Shown here piece after piece: positions 31,375-42,312 of a DNA stretch of 64,000 nt. The notes below the pieces were generated by a model. The model was not told the DNA's origin. It was given only the letters and a program-made list of their open reading frames with translations, and ran no database searches. Source of the stretch: Sphingomonas sp. ATCC 31555 (GTDB lineage Bacteria; Pseudomonadota; Alphaproteobacteria; Sphingomonadales; Sphingomonadaceae); contig NZ_ALBQ01000053.1 of the NCBI RefSeq assembly GCF_000282895.1, positions 1 through 64,000 of the forward strand, written 5' to 3'. The position numbers were made by a program, and so were the translations under genes. Positions within the stretch are counted from its first letter, which is position 1. The number at the start of each line of letters is the position of its first letter.

Positions 31375-32702
31375 TTGCCCTTGCCTGCCGCCGCCGTTTG
31401 CGAAAGCCGGCCGATCGTCTGCAGCGCATAGGCGAGCTGGAAGTCCTCGATCCCCTTCTTCTTCAGTTCCTCTGCCGTGGCGGCGAAGCGCGGATCGGTG
31501 GCGGTATCTTCCTCCAGCACGCCGTCATCCACTTTCTGCTGGTTGATCAGGTGGCGGCGCAGATCGGCCTCGCGCAGGATCGGGCGCGACTTGTAATCGG
31601 GATCGGAAAGCTGCGGCACCAGGATATCGGGCTTGATCCCGCCTTCCTGCACCGAATGGCCCGACGGGGTGTAGTAGCGGGCGGTCGTGAGCCGCAGCGC
31701 CGCACGCTGCCCCATCGGCAGGATGGTCTGCACCGATCCCTTGCCGAAGCTGCGCACGCCCATCACCAGCCCGCGATGATGATCCTGCAGCGCGCCCGCC
31801 ACGATCTCCGATGCGGAGGCGGTGCCGGAATCGACCAGCACGATCACCGGCAGCCCCTTGGCAAGATCGCCCGGGAACACGCTTTCGGCATAATAGCGCT
31901 CGATATCGCCCTTCTCGCGGCCGCGCTGCGACACGATCTCGCCATGGCTGAGGAACACGTCCGATACCGCGATCGCCTCGGTCAGCAGGCCGCCGCCATT
32001 TTCGCGAAGATCGACGATATAGCCCAGCGGCTTGTGCCCGAGCTTCTTGTCGATTTCCTGGATCGCCAGCGCAGTGTCGCCGCCGGTGCGAGCGGTGAAG
32101 GTATTGATGTTGATGATGCCGATGCCGTCCTTCACCTCCCATTTCACCGGCTTCTGGGTGATGATTTCGCGGGTAAGGGTGAATTGCAGCGGCTTGTCGG
32201 TGCCGGGGCGCACCACAGTGAGCGCGATCTTGGTGCCCGGCGCCCCGCGCATCTGGGTGATCGCCTCGTCCAGGCTGCCGCCGACGATGAACTTGCCGTC
32301 CAGATGGGTGATGAAGTCGCCGGACTTGATGCCGGCCTTGGCCGCAGGGCCGTCTTCGGTCGGCGCGATCACCTTCACCGCACCGTCCTGCTGCGTCACG
32401 GTGAGGCCGAGGCCGCCATAATTGCCCTCGGTCTGGATCTTCAGATTATCGAAATCGAGGCCGTCGGCATAGCTGCTGTGCGGGTCCAGCGCAGCCAGCA
32501 TGCCCTGGATCGCGCCCTTCACCAGCGTCTTGTCGTCCACCTTGTCGACATAGTTGGCCTTCACGGTGTTGTAGACTTCCATGAAGGTATCGAGTTCGCG
32601 ATAGCTGCTGGTGTCGACCCCCGCCATGGCGCCGGATGTGATGGGAATGATCGCGAGTGCGCCGACGGCGGCGGTAACCTGAAGAAACGAACGCAGCATC
32701 AA
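31371..32702 (-). CDS. ctpA: S41-family carboxy-terminal processing peptidase
   Basis: A 443-residue periplasmic serine peptidase with a signal sequence (1-28), a PDZ domain (about 95-170, NYGGLGLTV) and the catalytic domain. The Ser-Lys catalytic pair lies in DSGTASASE (291-299) and FGKGSVQ (Lys321). GYIVDLRENGGGLLTEA is the conserved strand. These proteases trim cell-envelope proteins and often regulate peptidoglycan hydrolases; the neighbouring envC gene fits this. ATGA junction with dsbB. Confidence 0.94.
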   Translation of the reverse strand: MMLRSFLQVTAAVGALAIIPITSGAMAGVDTSSYRELDTFMEVYNTVKANYVDKVDDKTLVKGAIQGMLAALDPHSSYADGLDFDNLKIQTEGNYGGLGLTVTQQDGAVKVIAPTEDGPAAKAGIKSGDFITHLDGKFIVGGSLDEAITQMRGAPGTKIALTVVRPGTDKPLQFTLTREIITQKPVKWEVKDGIGIININTFTARTGGDTALAIQEIDKKLGHKPLGYIVDLRENGGGLLTEAIAVSDVFLSHGEIVSQRGREKGDIERYYAESVFPGDLAKGLPVIVLVDSGTASASEIVAGALQDHHRGLVMGVRSFGKGSVQTILPMGQRAALRLTTARYYTPSGHSVQEGGIKPDILVPQLSDPDYKSRPILREADLRRHLINQQKVDDGVLEEDTATDPRFAATAEELKKKGIEDFQLAYALQTIGRLSQTAAAGKGK

Positions 32703-32764
32703 GAGACTTTCCGGAAGGGCGACCTAGCTGATGTAGGCGACGATAACGGCTTTTGCACGGCGTG

Positions 32765-33937
32765 TCAGTCGAGCAATTGGGTCAGGTCCAGCGGCCGACC
32801 CCGGCGGCGCAGTTCGACCGTGATACGGGCGCCATCGTTCGCCGGCGCGCTGCCGATACGCCCCCCTTGCGCCACACGTGCGCCAGCACGCACGCTCAAC
32901 GTGCCGAGCCCCGAAATCAGGCTGGTCCAGCCCTTGCCGTGATCGATGATGACGACGCCGCCATAGCCTGAAAAGGGTGCAGCATAGGCGATCGTGCCGG
33001 CGCTTGGGGCACCCACGGCCGCGCGCGGTGCGGCTGCAACGGTCAGCCCGCGCGCGCGGACCCCAGCGGGCGAAATCTCGCCGAACCCGGTGACGATCCG
33101 CCCCGCGACGGGAAGCCGATAGGGTGCCGCTCCGCCGTGCCGCACCGCCGCGCTTTCCGGCCGCGGCAAGGGGCCGGGAAGCGCCTGCAGCCGGGCCTGC
33201 ACCTGCGCGTCGCCCTCGCTCTGCTGGAAATAGGCGGCAAGCTCGCGGGCGGCTTCGCCCAGTGCCAACGCGCGGTCCTCCTCGGCCAGTGCGCTGCGGC
33301 CCAGCGTTTCGGCGCGGAGCCGGTGTACGGCCTCCAACTGCACCGCCGCCAGCCGTTCGCGCTCCAGCGCGGCGGTACGGCGTGCCAATTCCTCGGTGGC
33401 GGCGGCGGCGGCGGTGCGCAGCGTGCGCGAACGAACGATATCGGCACGTACGCCGGCGCTGCGCGCTTCGATCGCAGGCAGCAGGCTCGCCAGCGTGGCG
33501 CGGACATGGACCATATCCTGCGCCGAGCCCGGCTGGGCAAGCGCCAACACCGCCGGGCGGCGCGCCATCGCCTGCAAGGCAGCGACGAGTTCCAGCGCCG
33601 GCCGCTGGCGCTCGCCCAACGCGGCGCGTTGGCGATCGAGCAGTCCGTCGAGCAAAGCGACACGGGCTTGCGCCGCAGAGAGCGCCGCCTCCGCCGCCTT
33701 CACCCGTTCCGCTGCCGCTGCCTGTTCTGCGCGCGCACGAACAGCCTGGTCCTGCTCGGCCGCCGCCGCCCGATCGAGTGCCGCGGCGCGTGCGATCGCC
33801 GCCTTCGCCGCTTCGCCAGCGTCCAGCAATCGGCGTGCCTGGGTACGGGTAGCGTCCGGACGCGGCTGTCCCAAAGCGCCGACAGCACCGATCGCGACCA
33901 GCGTTGCGGCCAGGATCAGGCTCCGGCGCGGCCCCAT
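32765..33937 (-). CDS. envC: EnvC-like murein hydrolase activator
   Basis: A 390-residue secreted protein: signal peptide (about 1-23), a long Ala/Arg-rich coiled coil (about 25-250), and a C-terminal LytM (M23) domain. The LytM domain lacks the full zinc-ligand set (the HxH near the end reads TVELR), so it is degenerate, as in EnvC, which activates amidases during septation instead of cutting peptidoglycan itself. It lies directly after rlmH (3 bases) and is followed by ctpA. Confidence 0.88.
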   Translation of the reverse strand: MGPRRSLILAATLVAIGAVGALGQPRPDATRTQARRLLDAGEAAKAAIARAAALDRAAAAEQDQAVRARAEQAAAAERVKAAEAALSAAQARVALLDGLLDRQRAALGERQRPALELVAALQAMARRPAVLALAQPGSAQDMVHVRATLASLLPAIEARSAGVRADIVRSRTLRTAAAAATEELARRTAALERERLAAVQLEAVHRLRAETLGRSALAEEDRALALGEAARELAAYFQQSEGDAQVQARLQALPGPLPRPESAAVRHGGAAPYRLPVAGRIVTGFGEISPAGVRARGLTVAAAPRAAVGAPSAGTIAYAAPFSGYGGVVIIDHGKGWTSLISGLGTLSVRAGARVAQGGRIGSAPANDGARITVELRRRGRPLDLTQLLD

Positions 33938-33940
33938 GGG

Positions 33941-34363
33941 TCAGCCCTCGCGGTGATAGGGGTGGTTGGCGAGGATCGATGCCGCCCGCCATAGTTGTTC
34001 GGCGAGCATCGCGCGGGCCAGCATGTGCGGCCAGGTCGCTTTGCCGAAGCTGAGCAGCATGTCCGCCGCCTTGCGATCGGCATCGTCGAATCCGTCCGCC
34101 GCGCCGATCAGGAAACGCGTTTCGCGGACGCCGTCGTCGCGCCAGGCACCTAGCCGTGTCGCCAGCGTCTTGGAGGGCAGGTTCTCGCCCAGTTCGTCGA
34201 GCATCACGATCCGCGTGCCGGGGGCGATGACGGGCATCTTGCCCCCGGTATCGGGCAGTTCAGTGACGCGCACCGGCCACGTCACGCGCTTCAGATAGCG
34301 GTCGACTAGCTCGGCTTCCGGACTGCGCCCGATCCGGCCGCGCGCGACGATGTGCAGCAACAT
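33941..34363 (-). CDS. rlmH: 23S rRNA (pseudouridine1915-N3)-methyltransferase
   Basis: A 140-residue SPOUT-class enzyme that methylates pseudouridine 1915 of helix 69. RFLIGAADGFDD is the SAM-binding knot loop, and SFGKATWPHMLARAMLAEQL with the end NHPYHREG is the family signature. The conserved pair with rsfS directly upstream is seen across many bacteria. Length is normal for the family. Confidence 0.95.
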   Translation of the reverse strand: MLLHIVARGRIGRSPEAELVDRYLKRVTWPVRVTELPDTGGKMPVIAPGTRIVMLDELGENLPSKTLATRLGAWRDDGVRETRFLIGAADGFDDADRKAADMLLSFGKATWPHMLARAMLAEQLWRAASILANHPYHREG

Positions 34364-34384
34364 TGCGCGCGTGCCGGAATCAGA

Positions 34385-34756
34385 TCAGGCCTGGCCCTCG
34401 AACGACCACATCCGCTCGAGATTGTAGAAGCTGCGCACTTCCGGGCGGAACAGATGGACGATCACGTCGCCCGCGTCGATCAGCACCCAGTCGGCAGCCG
34501 GCAGGCCTTCGACGCGCGGGGTGCGGCCCTGCTCTGCCTTCAGCTTCTCGGCCAGCTTCATCGCCATCGAGGCGACCTGGCGGGTCGAGCGGCCCGATGC
34601 GATCACCATGTAATCGGCGATGCTGCTTTTCCCGGCGAGCGGGATCGAGACGGTTTCCACCGCCTGATCGTCTTCCAGCGAAGCGAGCACGAGCCTATGC
34701 AGCGCTTCGACGCTGTCGGCGTCGTTCGAACGCTGCATATTGGGGGATGTGGCCAA
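34385..34756 (-). CDS. rsfS: Ribosome silencing factor RsfS
   Basis: A 123-residue protein of the Iojap/RsfS family that binds L14 and blocks subunit joining in slow growth. DYMVIASGRSTRQVASMA and DWVLIDAGDVIVHLFRPEVR are family hallmarks. The start is decided by the ribosome-binding site: TAGGAGCAACC lies 6 bases before a TTG at 34756, whereas the first ATG at 34738 is 23 bases from it. A TTG start would lower translation, which fits a low-abundance regulator. Confidence 0.9.
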   Translation of the reverse strand: MATSPNMQRSNDADSVEALHRLVLASLEDDQAVETVSIPLAGKSSIADYMVIASGRSTRQVASMAMKLAEKLKAEQGRTPRVEGLPAADWVLIDAGDVIVHLFRPEVRSFYNLERMWSFEGQA

Positions 34757-34769
34757 GGTTGCTCCTAGT

Positions 34770-35423
34770 CTAGCGACTGTCTGTGCTGATGGATGGATAC
34801 GGCGCCGGACTCTCCTTTTCCATAGTCGGAGAAGTGCCGAGGAATCGCCGGTGCCAGGCTGGATCGGCAGCCCGAAGGCGCGTTGCCGACGTCGGATCGG
34901 GGCGGAAGCGCAACAGCACAAGTGCCGGCAATCTCCATCGCGTCCAATGTTTCGCCTGGCCTGCGGGCCGCACAGCGCGCCGCAGCCAACCCATTGCAGG
35001 ACTTGCATGGGCACCGCGATCATACCCTGGACGCGCGACAACCGCAATCGGAACCTGACGGGCGATGTGCCGCCATCGTTCCCAGCGATGGAACTGCGCA
35101 AGATTGTCCGCCCCCATCAGCCAGATAAAGCGATGATTGGGATAGAGCCGGGGCAGCTTGGTCAGCGTATCGGCGGTATAGCGAGTCTTCAGCTTCTTCT
35201 CGATGGCGGTCGGCCGGATCGGCGCATGCCGCGCCATTGCCCGCGCCGAAGCAAGCCGCGCCTGGAACGGCGCCATGCCGGCCTTCTCCTTCAGCGGGTT
35301 GCCGGGCGAGACCATCCACCAGACTTCGTCGAGATCGAGCGCGCGCAAGGCATGAAGCGACAATCGCCGATGCCCACGATGCGCCGGATTGAACGAGCCC
35401 CCGAGAAGTCCGATGCGCTTCAA
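34770..35423 (-). CDS. nadD: Nicotinate-nucleotide adenylyltransferase
   Basis: A 217-residue NAD-synthesis enzyme joining nicotinate mononucleotide and ATP. GGSFNPAHRGH (8-18) is the nucleotidyltransferase signature and SATRLR near the C-terminus completes the ATP site. A tail of roughly 30 residues follows this motif. It is 13 bases upstream of rsfS and 16 bases downstream of proA, so it belongs to the same run; the nadD-rsfS-rlmH order is widely conserved. Confidence 0.93.
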   Translation of the reverse strand: MKRIGLLGGSFNPAHRGHRRLSLHALRALDLDEVWWMVSPGNPLKEKAGMAPFQARLASARAMARHAPIRPTAIEKKLKTRYTADTLTKLPRLYPNHRFIWLMGADNLAQFHRWERWRHIARQVPIAVVARPGYDRGAHASPAMGWLRRAVRPAGQAKHWTRWRLPALVLLRFRPDPTSATRLRAADPAWHRRFLGTSPTMEKESPAPYPSISTDSR

Positions 35424-35439
35424 GAGTGGGTCGGGCGCT

Positions 35440-36708
35440 TCAAGGCCGGGTCTGGCCAGTGCCGAGCACCAGCCATTTGTAGGTGGTCAGCCCCTCCAGC
35501 GCCACCGGCCCGCGTGCGTGCAGGCGGCCGGTGGAGATGCCGATTTCGGCGCCCAGCCCGAACTCGCCACCATCGGCGAACTGGGTCGAGGCGTTCCACA
35601 TCACGATCGCGCTGTCCACGGTGTTGAGGAAGCGCGCCGCCGTCTCTGCGTCCTCGGTGATGATCGCGTCGGTATGGTGCGAGCTGTGCGCGGCGATATG
35701 CGCCACGGCGCCGTCCACGCCGTCGACCAGCTTCACCGACAGGATCGCCTCGAGATACTCGGTGTCCCAATCTTCGTCGGTAGCGAGCTGCACGCGCGGG
35801 TCGAGCGCCTGCACTTCGGAATCGCCGCGCAATTCGCACCCCGCTTCGGCCAGTGCGGCAAGGATCGGCTTCGGATCGCCAAAGCCGCGGTCGATCAGCA
35901 GCGTCTCGGTCGCGCCGCAAATGCCCGTGCGGCGCATCTTCGCGTTGACCACCAGCGCGACCGCCATCGTCGGATCGGCAGCGCGATCGACATAGGCGTG
36001 GTTGATGCCGTCGAGATGCGCGAGCACCGGCACCCGCGCCTCGGCCTGGACGCGCGCGACAAGGCTCTTGCCGCCGCGCGGTACGACCATGTCGATCAGC
36101 CCTTCCGCCGTGAGCATCGCCCCCACCGCGGCGCGATCGGTCACCGGCACCAGCTGGATCGCATCGGCGGGCAGGCCCGCCTGCGTCAGCCCATGGACCA
36201 GCGCGGTATGGATCGCGCGGTTGCTGCGGATCGCTTCCGAGCCGCCGCGCAAGATCGCGGCATTGCCGGACATCAGGCACAGCGCGCCGGCATCGGCGGT
36301 GACGTTCGGGCGGCTTTCGTAAATGATGCCGATGACGCCGATCGGCACGCGCACCCGCTTGAGCACGAGGCCATTGGGACGGGCACGCTCGTCGAGCACG
36401 CTGCCCACCGGATCCTCAAGCCCGGCGACCGCCTCGACACCGGACGCCATGCCCTCGATTCGCTTCGCGTCGAGCAGCAGCCGGTCGAGCATCGCGTCGG
36501 ACAGGCCGTTCGCCTTGCCGGCGGCCATGTCCTCGGCATTGGCGGCAAGAATCGCGTCCTGCGAGGCGCGGATCGCGGCGGCGGCCGCACGCAGCGCCTG
36601 CGCCTTGGAAGGGCTCGGCAGCGCCGCCAGCACCGTGGCGGCCGCACGGGCGCGGCGGCCCATATCGGTGATCAGCATCTGCGTGTCGGGCGTGTCGATG
36701 TCGGCCAT
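35440..36708 (-). CDS. proA: Gamma-glutamyl phosphate reductase
   Basis: A 422-residue aldehyde-dehydrogenase-fold enzyme for the second step of proline synthesis. The catalytic Cys264 is in [31 protein letters not shown] and [15 protein letters not shown] are characteristic. The ATG at 36708 is chosen since upstream in-frame sequence is not protein-like. proB is not in the window. It heads a long minus-strand run down to coq7. Confidence 0.94.
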   Translation of the reverse strand: MADIDTPDTQMLITDMGRRARAAATVLAALPSPSKAQALRAAAAAIRASQDAILAANAEDMAAGKANGLSDAMLDRLLLDAKRIEGMASGVEAVAGLEDPVGSVLDERARPNGLVLKRVRVPIGVIGIIYESRPNVTADAGALCLMSGNAAILRGGSEAIRSNRAIHTALVHGLTQAGLPADAIQLVPVTDRAAVGAMLTAEGLIDMVVPRGGKSLVARVQAEARVPVLAHLDGINHAYVDRAADPTMAVALVVNAKMRRTGICGATETLLIDRGFGDPKPILAALAEAGCELRGDSEVQALDPRVQLATDEDWDTEYLEAILSVKLVDGVDGAVAHIAAHSSHHTDAIITEDAETAARFLNTVDSAIVMWNASTQFADGGEFGLGAEIGISTGRLHARGPVALEGLTTYKWLVLGTGQTRP

Positions 36709-36756
36709 GCTGCAGTCGCTAGCACGAAGCGCGCGAAGCTGATAGCCTTGGGGCCC

Positions 36757-37827
36757 ATGGGGGAATTTGACGCAGCCGGCGAACTGGTTACGGGGGGCCT
36801 GCTCGGTCGTGCGGTGGAGCCGCGCGCGGGCGAAGGCCATGGACATGGGCATGGCACGATCTGCCTGAACTGCGGCACGGCGCTGATCGGCCCGCACTGC
36901 CACGAATGCGGCCAGTCGGGGCATGTCCATCGCTCGCTTGGCGCCATCGGGCACGAGTTGCTGCACGGCGTCGCCCATTTCGAAGGGAAGATGTGGCGGA
37001 CGCTGCCGCTGCTCGCTTGGCGGCCGGGCGACCTGACTCGCCGCTACATCGCCGGCGAGCGCGCCCGCTTCGTCTCGCCGATGGCGATGTTCCTCTTCTC
37101 GATCTTCACCATGTTCGCGATCTTCCAGATCTTAGGCATCTCGGCGCCTACCGATCTGGAGACCGCAACTGCGCGTCCCGCGGCGGCTATCCAGCACTCG
37201 ATCGAAAAGGCCGAATCAGGCCGCGCCCGCAAGGCCGCCAAACTTGCCAAGCTTGACGCCAATGACTCGGATCGCGCCGAACTGCAGGAGGATATCGCCA
37301 AGGCAGATCGGTATATCGCCAAATATAAGGCCTCAGCTGCGCAGCTGCCGCAAGACGAGAGCGAGATACCAGAGGGCTTTCAAACCAATACTGGCTGGCA
37401 TACGCTGGATTACGGCATTGAGAAGTGGCAGAAGAATCCGGCACTGATGCTGTACAAGTTGCAAGCAAGCATCTATAAGTTCTCGTGGCTACTGATCCCG
37501 CTGTCGGTGCCGTTTGTTTGGCTGCTGTTTTTCTGGAAGCGACAGTACAAGCTCTACGATCACGCCGTTTTCGTCACCTATTCGATCGCGGCGATGTCGT
37601 TGCTGTTCATCGTCGTCACACTGCTCAGCGCGGTGCGGGTGCCCGACGATGCATTGATGACGATCGCGATGGTCGTGCCGCCGGTGCATTTGTGCGTGCA
37701 GCTCAAACAGGCCTATGGCCTGCGCTGGCGCTCCGCGATCCTGCGCACCATCGTGCTGCTATGGTTCATCGGCATCATCGCCTTGCTGTTCCTCGCGATT
37801 CTCGCGCTGCTCGGGATCATGGGCTGA
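36757..37827 (+). CDS. DUF3667-type membrane protein with N-terminal zinc ribbon
   Basis: A 356-residue protein. [18 protein letters not shown] (36-53 region) is a zinc ribbon, followed by [18 protein letters not shown] and [20 protein letters not shown], the typical opening of DUF3667, and then about five membrane helices. Between helices lies a charged coiled stretch (about 150-215) rich in Lys, Ala and Asp. The family has no established role. The sequence from about 37190 to 37580 is a little less GC-rich than its surroundings. Divergent from proA, with 48 bases between the starts. Confidence 0.82.
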   Translation: MGEFDAAGELVTGGLLGRAVEPRAGEGHGHGHGTICLNCGTALIGPHCHECGQSGHVHRSLGAIGHELLHGVAHFEGKMWRTLPLLAWRPGDLTRRYIAGERARFVSPMAMFLFSIFTMFAIFQILGISAPTDLETATARPAAAIQHSIEKAESGRARKAAKLAKLDANDSDRAELQEDIAKADRYIAKYKASAAQLPQDESEIPEGFQTNTGWHTLDYGIEKWQKNPALMLYKLQASIYKFSWLLIPLSVPFVWLLFFWKRQYKLYDHAVFVTYSIAAMSLLFIVVTLLSAVRVPDDALMTIAMVVPPVHLCVQLKQAYGLRWRSAILRTIVLLWFIGIIALLFLAILALLGIMG

Positions 37828-37831
37828 CGCG

Positions 37832-38203
37832 TCAGCGGCACGGATAGCGGCGGTGCATCATCGCCGCGAAGGCCGATGTAACGCTGATGCCGCGGCGGGC
37901 AGGCGGTATCTTTTCGAATTCGGCAATCAGTTCGTCGCTGCCGAGCTTCACCTGCCCCTTGGGCGGCGGGCAGCTACGCGGGCGCTTGCCGGCGGCCGCC
38001 GCCGCGGCGAGGTCGGCACGATAGGCGGCGGAGGCTGAATCCACCTCCCGCTTGAGCAATCCGATGTCCGGCGACAGCAGCGCCATCGGCCCCTTCGCCT
38101 TGAGTGCCTGCACCTTGGCGAGGAAGTCGGCCACGGTCATCGCCTGGGCGGGTGCCGCCCCCATCGAAAGCGCCAATGCCCCTGCCATTATCGCCCTGCG
38201 CAT
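37832..38203 (-). CDS. Small exported hypothetical protein
   Basis: A 123-residue protein with signal peptide (1-21, ending AQA), then a helical mature part ending MMHRRYPCR. Two Cys residues (SCPPP and YPCR) may form a disulfide. I do not recognise a function. It lies behind ftsH in the same direction. Its ribosome-binding sequence GGGAG sits in the distal arm of a transcription terminator at 38206-38239, an unusual arrangement. Confidence 0.65.
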   Translation of the reverse strand: MRRAIMAGALALSMGAAPAQAMTVADFLAKVQALKAKGPMALLSPDIGLLKREVDSASAAYRADLAAAAAAGKRPRSCPPPKGQVKLGSDELIAEFEKIPPARRGISVTSAFAAMMHRRYPCR

Positions 38204-38205
38204 AG

Positions 38206-38239
38206 AAAAACTGCTCCCGGATCATGAACCCGGGAGCAG
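38206..38239 (-). terminator. Intrinsic terminator behind ftsH
   Basis: Read on the minus strand, CTGCTCCCGG and CCGGGAGCAG form a perfect 10-base stem with a 9-base loop, followed by TTTTT: a textbook rho-independent terminator, 38 bases after the ftsH stop. The second stem arm also supplies GGGAG, 10 bases before the ATG of the downstream gene. Confidence 0.88.
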
Positions 38240-38276
38240 CTTCTAGAACAGCGGCGCGCGCGCCGACAATCGCGGA

Positions 38277-40238
<1,962 letters not shown>

Positions 40239-40307
40239 CGTGTACCCAGTACCTTTCCAGCCTCTAAGATAGGCATGGGGGCGTTAATGACAATGGAACA
40301 ACGTCGA

Positions 40308-41324
40308 TCACCGTGATCGATGCGGCGGTGCGGGCGCGAAGCGCCAGCGCTGCCCCGGACGGACCACGACTCCGGACAATGTCGCCACCTTCCCGGCATC
40401 CACTGCCGCGATCAGGCGGTCAAGTCCGGAACCGCGCAAGGGGGCGGCACTGCCCAGCGCCGCAATGGCGCGGCCGGCGAGCCGGCGGACGAGTTCGCGG
40501 GGCAATCCAGCCGTATCGAGCAGAATGCCGCCCTCGCCGCACTCGGCACGGGCTTGCCATTCGCGGTCCGCGATCCAGCTCAGCGCGGCCTCGGCATCGC
40601 GCAGATTGCCGGCCGCACGGGCAAGCCGCGCCGGCGACAGCTCCCGCGTCGCCGCCAGCAACGCGCGCATCCGGCTGCGATCGAAGCGCGGATGGACGTT
40701 GGAGGGATCCTCCACCGGCACGATCCCCGCCGCGGCGACACATGCGGCAAGTTCCCCCCGCGACCAGCCGAGCAAGGGCCGCACCAGCAACGGGGTGCCG
40801 GCGCCAGGCTCCAGCGGACGTAGCGGCTGCATCGCCGCCAGCCCGGTGAGCCCCGCACCCCGCCGCGCGCGCATCAGGAACGTTTCGGCGAGATCATCCT
40901 GCTGGTGGGCGATGCCGACCCAGCGCAAGCCCGCGCTTGCCGCCCATGCCGCAAGACAGCGATAGCGGACCGCCCGCGCCCGATCCTGCACATTCCCGCG
41001 CGCAAAGCTTCCCGGCGGCGGCCGCAGCACCATGTGGGCAACGCCGAGCCGAGCACAAAGCGCGCCGACACCCCGCGCCTCCTCCGCCGCTTCGGGCCGC
41101 AGCCCGTGATCGACGGTGGCAGCGCGCACCTGGCCTGGGAAGGCGGCGCAGGCAAGCAACAGCAGCGCCACGCTGTCCGTACCACCGGAAACGGCGATGC
41201 CTGCCCTGTTTGTATCGCTTGGAGCCCCACCGGCAGCCCCGATCCAGTCGGCCTCGAACCGGGCGATATCCGCGCCGGTAATCGCGCCGGTCAGCGGCGC
41301 ATCACTTGCAGCGCTGATCGGCAC
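40308..41324 (-). CDS. tilS: tRNA(Ile)-lysidine synthetase
   Basis: A 338-residue ATP pyrophosphatase that converts the anticodon wobble C of tRNA-Ile(CAU) to lysidine, essential for AUA decoding. AVSGGTDSVALLLL is the PP-loop (Asp replaced by Thr just before DS, as SGGTDS), VDHGLRPEAAEEARG the second motif, and AHQQDDLAETFLMRARRG the third. The C-terminal substrate domain is short, as in many alphaproteobacteria. It overlaps cpoB by 23 bases. Confidence 0.92.
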   Translation of the reverse strand: MPISAASDAPLTGAITGADIARFEADWIGAAGGAPSDTNRAGIAVSGGTDSVALLLLACAAFPGQVRAATVDHGLRPEAAEEARGVGALCARLGVAHMVLRPPPGSFARGNVQDRARAVRYRCLAAWAASAGLRWVGIAHQQDDLAETFLMRARRGAGLTGLAAMQPLRPLEPGAGTPLLVRPLLGWSRGELAACVAAAGIVPVEDPSNVHPRFDRSRMRALLAATRELSPARLARAAGNLRDAEAALSWIADREWQARAECGEGGILLDTAGLPRELVRRLAGRAIAALGSAAPLRGSGLDRLIAAVDAGKVATLSGVVVRPGQRWRFAPAPPHRSR

Positions 41325-42231
41325 GGCCCTTGGTCACGCCTGCCTTCATTTCGGCCGAGAGCTGATCGCCATAGACTTTGGTCAACTCGTCATAGACCTT
41401 GCAGACCTCGCCGGCAGGCTTGTTCAGCTTCACCAGCGCTTGCGCCAGATAATAAAGGCTGTCGGGCGCCCGCTCGCCATTGGGGTCCTTCTTGTAATTG
41501 TCGTAGAAGGCGACCGCGGCCAGGCTCGGCGCATTGTCGTCCAGGTAGGCGCGGCCGAGCAGGTTGCGGGCATAGCTGGCGCGCTTGCTGCTGGCATATT
41601 TGGTGGCGACCTGCTCCAGGGCCTTGCGCGCCTCTGGGTAGAGCTTCGCCTGCCACAGGCGGAAGCCATAGAGATACAGATCTTCGGCCGCATCGCCGCT
41701 GTTCGGCCTTTCGACCGCCGCCACCCGGGCCGCGCGCTCGCCCGTCGACTTCGTCGCCGATCCCGCAGCGGCAGGGCCGCCGCTTCGCGCCGCATCGCCG
41801 CTCGCGGCCACATCGGCATCGCTGGGCGCAACATCGGCCGGCACTGGCGGGGTTTCGATCGCCTTGAGCCGGCCATCCGTCGCCGCCTTATAGGCGTTAA
41901 AGGCCTCTTCCAGCTGACGGACGCGATACTGGCTCTGCTCGATCTGGCCGGTCAGCGACTGGAGCTGCCCTTCCAGCGCCGCGACGCGCTGGGTAAGGTC
42001 CGCGAGCGGATTGGTCGCGGGTACGCCCGGCGCCGTCGTGTCGACCTGCTGGGTGATCTGCGGCTCCACCGTCTGCCCCGCGCCGCCCGGAAAGACCTTG
42101 CGCTGCACGGCGCGCATCTCGCGCTCCAGCCGATCGACCCGCTGGTCGACGCCGGTCTGGGCCTGTGCCTGGGCCGTGCCGTTGCAGCCTAAAGCCGTGA
42201 GGGCCAGTGCCGCTGCCAGTGCGATACGCAT
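41302..42231 (-). CDS. cpoB: Tol-Pal associated periplasmic protein (CpoB/YbgF)
   Basis: A 309-residue exported protein. Signal peptide about 1-23 (ends AQA), an N-terminal coiled coil (about 25-125) for trimerisation, an Ala/Ser-rich linker, and C-terminal TPR units (EDLYLYGFRLWQAKLYPEAR, then SYARNLLGRAYLDD and DSLYYLAQALVKL). CpoB coordinates outer-membrane constriction with peptidoglycan synthesis at division. Its start at 42231 is the first Met before the signal peptide. In many alphaproteobacteria it follows tolB and pal; here those genes are absent and it sits with tilS and ftsH. Confidence 0.9.
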   Translation of the reverse strand: MRIALAAALALTALGCNGTAQAQAQTGVDQRVDRLEREMRAVQRKVFPGGAGQTVEPQITQQVDTTAPGVPATNPLADLTQRVAALEGQLQSLTGQIEQSQYRVRQLEEAFNAYKAATDGRLKAIETPPVPADVAPSDADVAASGDAARSGGPAAAGSATKSTGERAARVAAVERPNSGDAAEDLYLYGFRLWQAKLYPEARKALEQVATKYASSKRASYARNLLGRAYLDDNAPSLAAVAFYDNYKKDPNGERAPDSLYYLAQALVKLNKPAGEVCKVYDELTKVYGDQLSAEMKAGVTKGRADQRCK

Positions 42232-42312
42232 GTCGTCATAATCCCTGGAACCATCGCCCGGCGACGGGCGCGCCGCCGCTATAGCCAAGCGACGGCCCTA
42301 AACACCAGCCCC

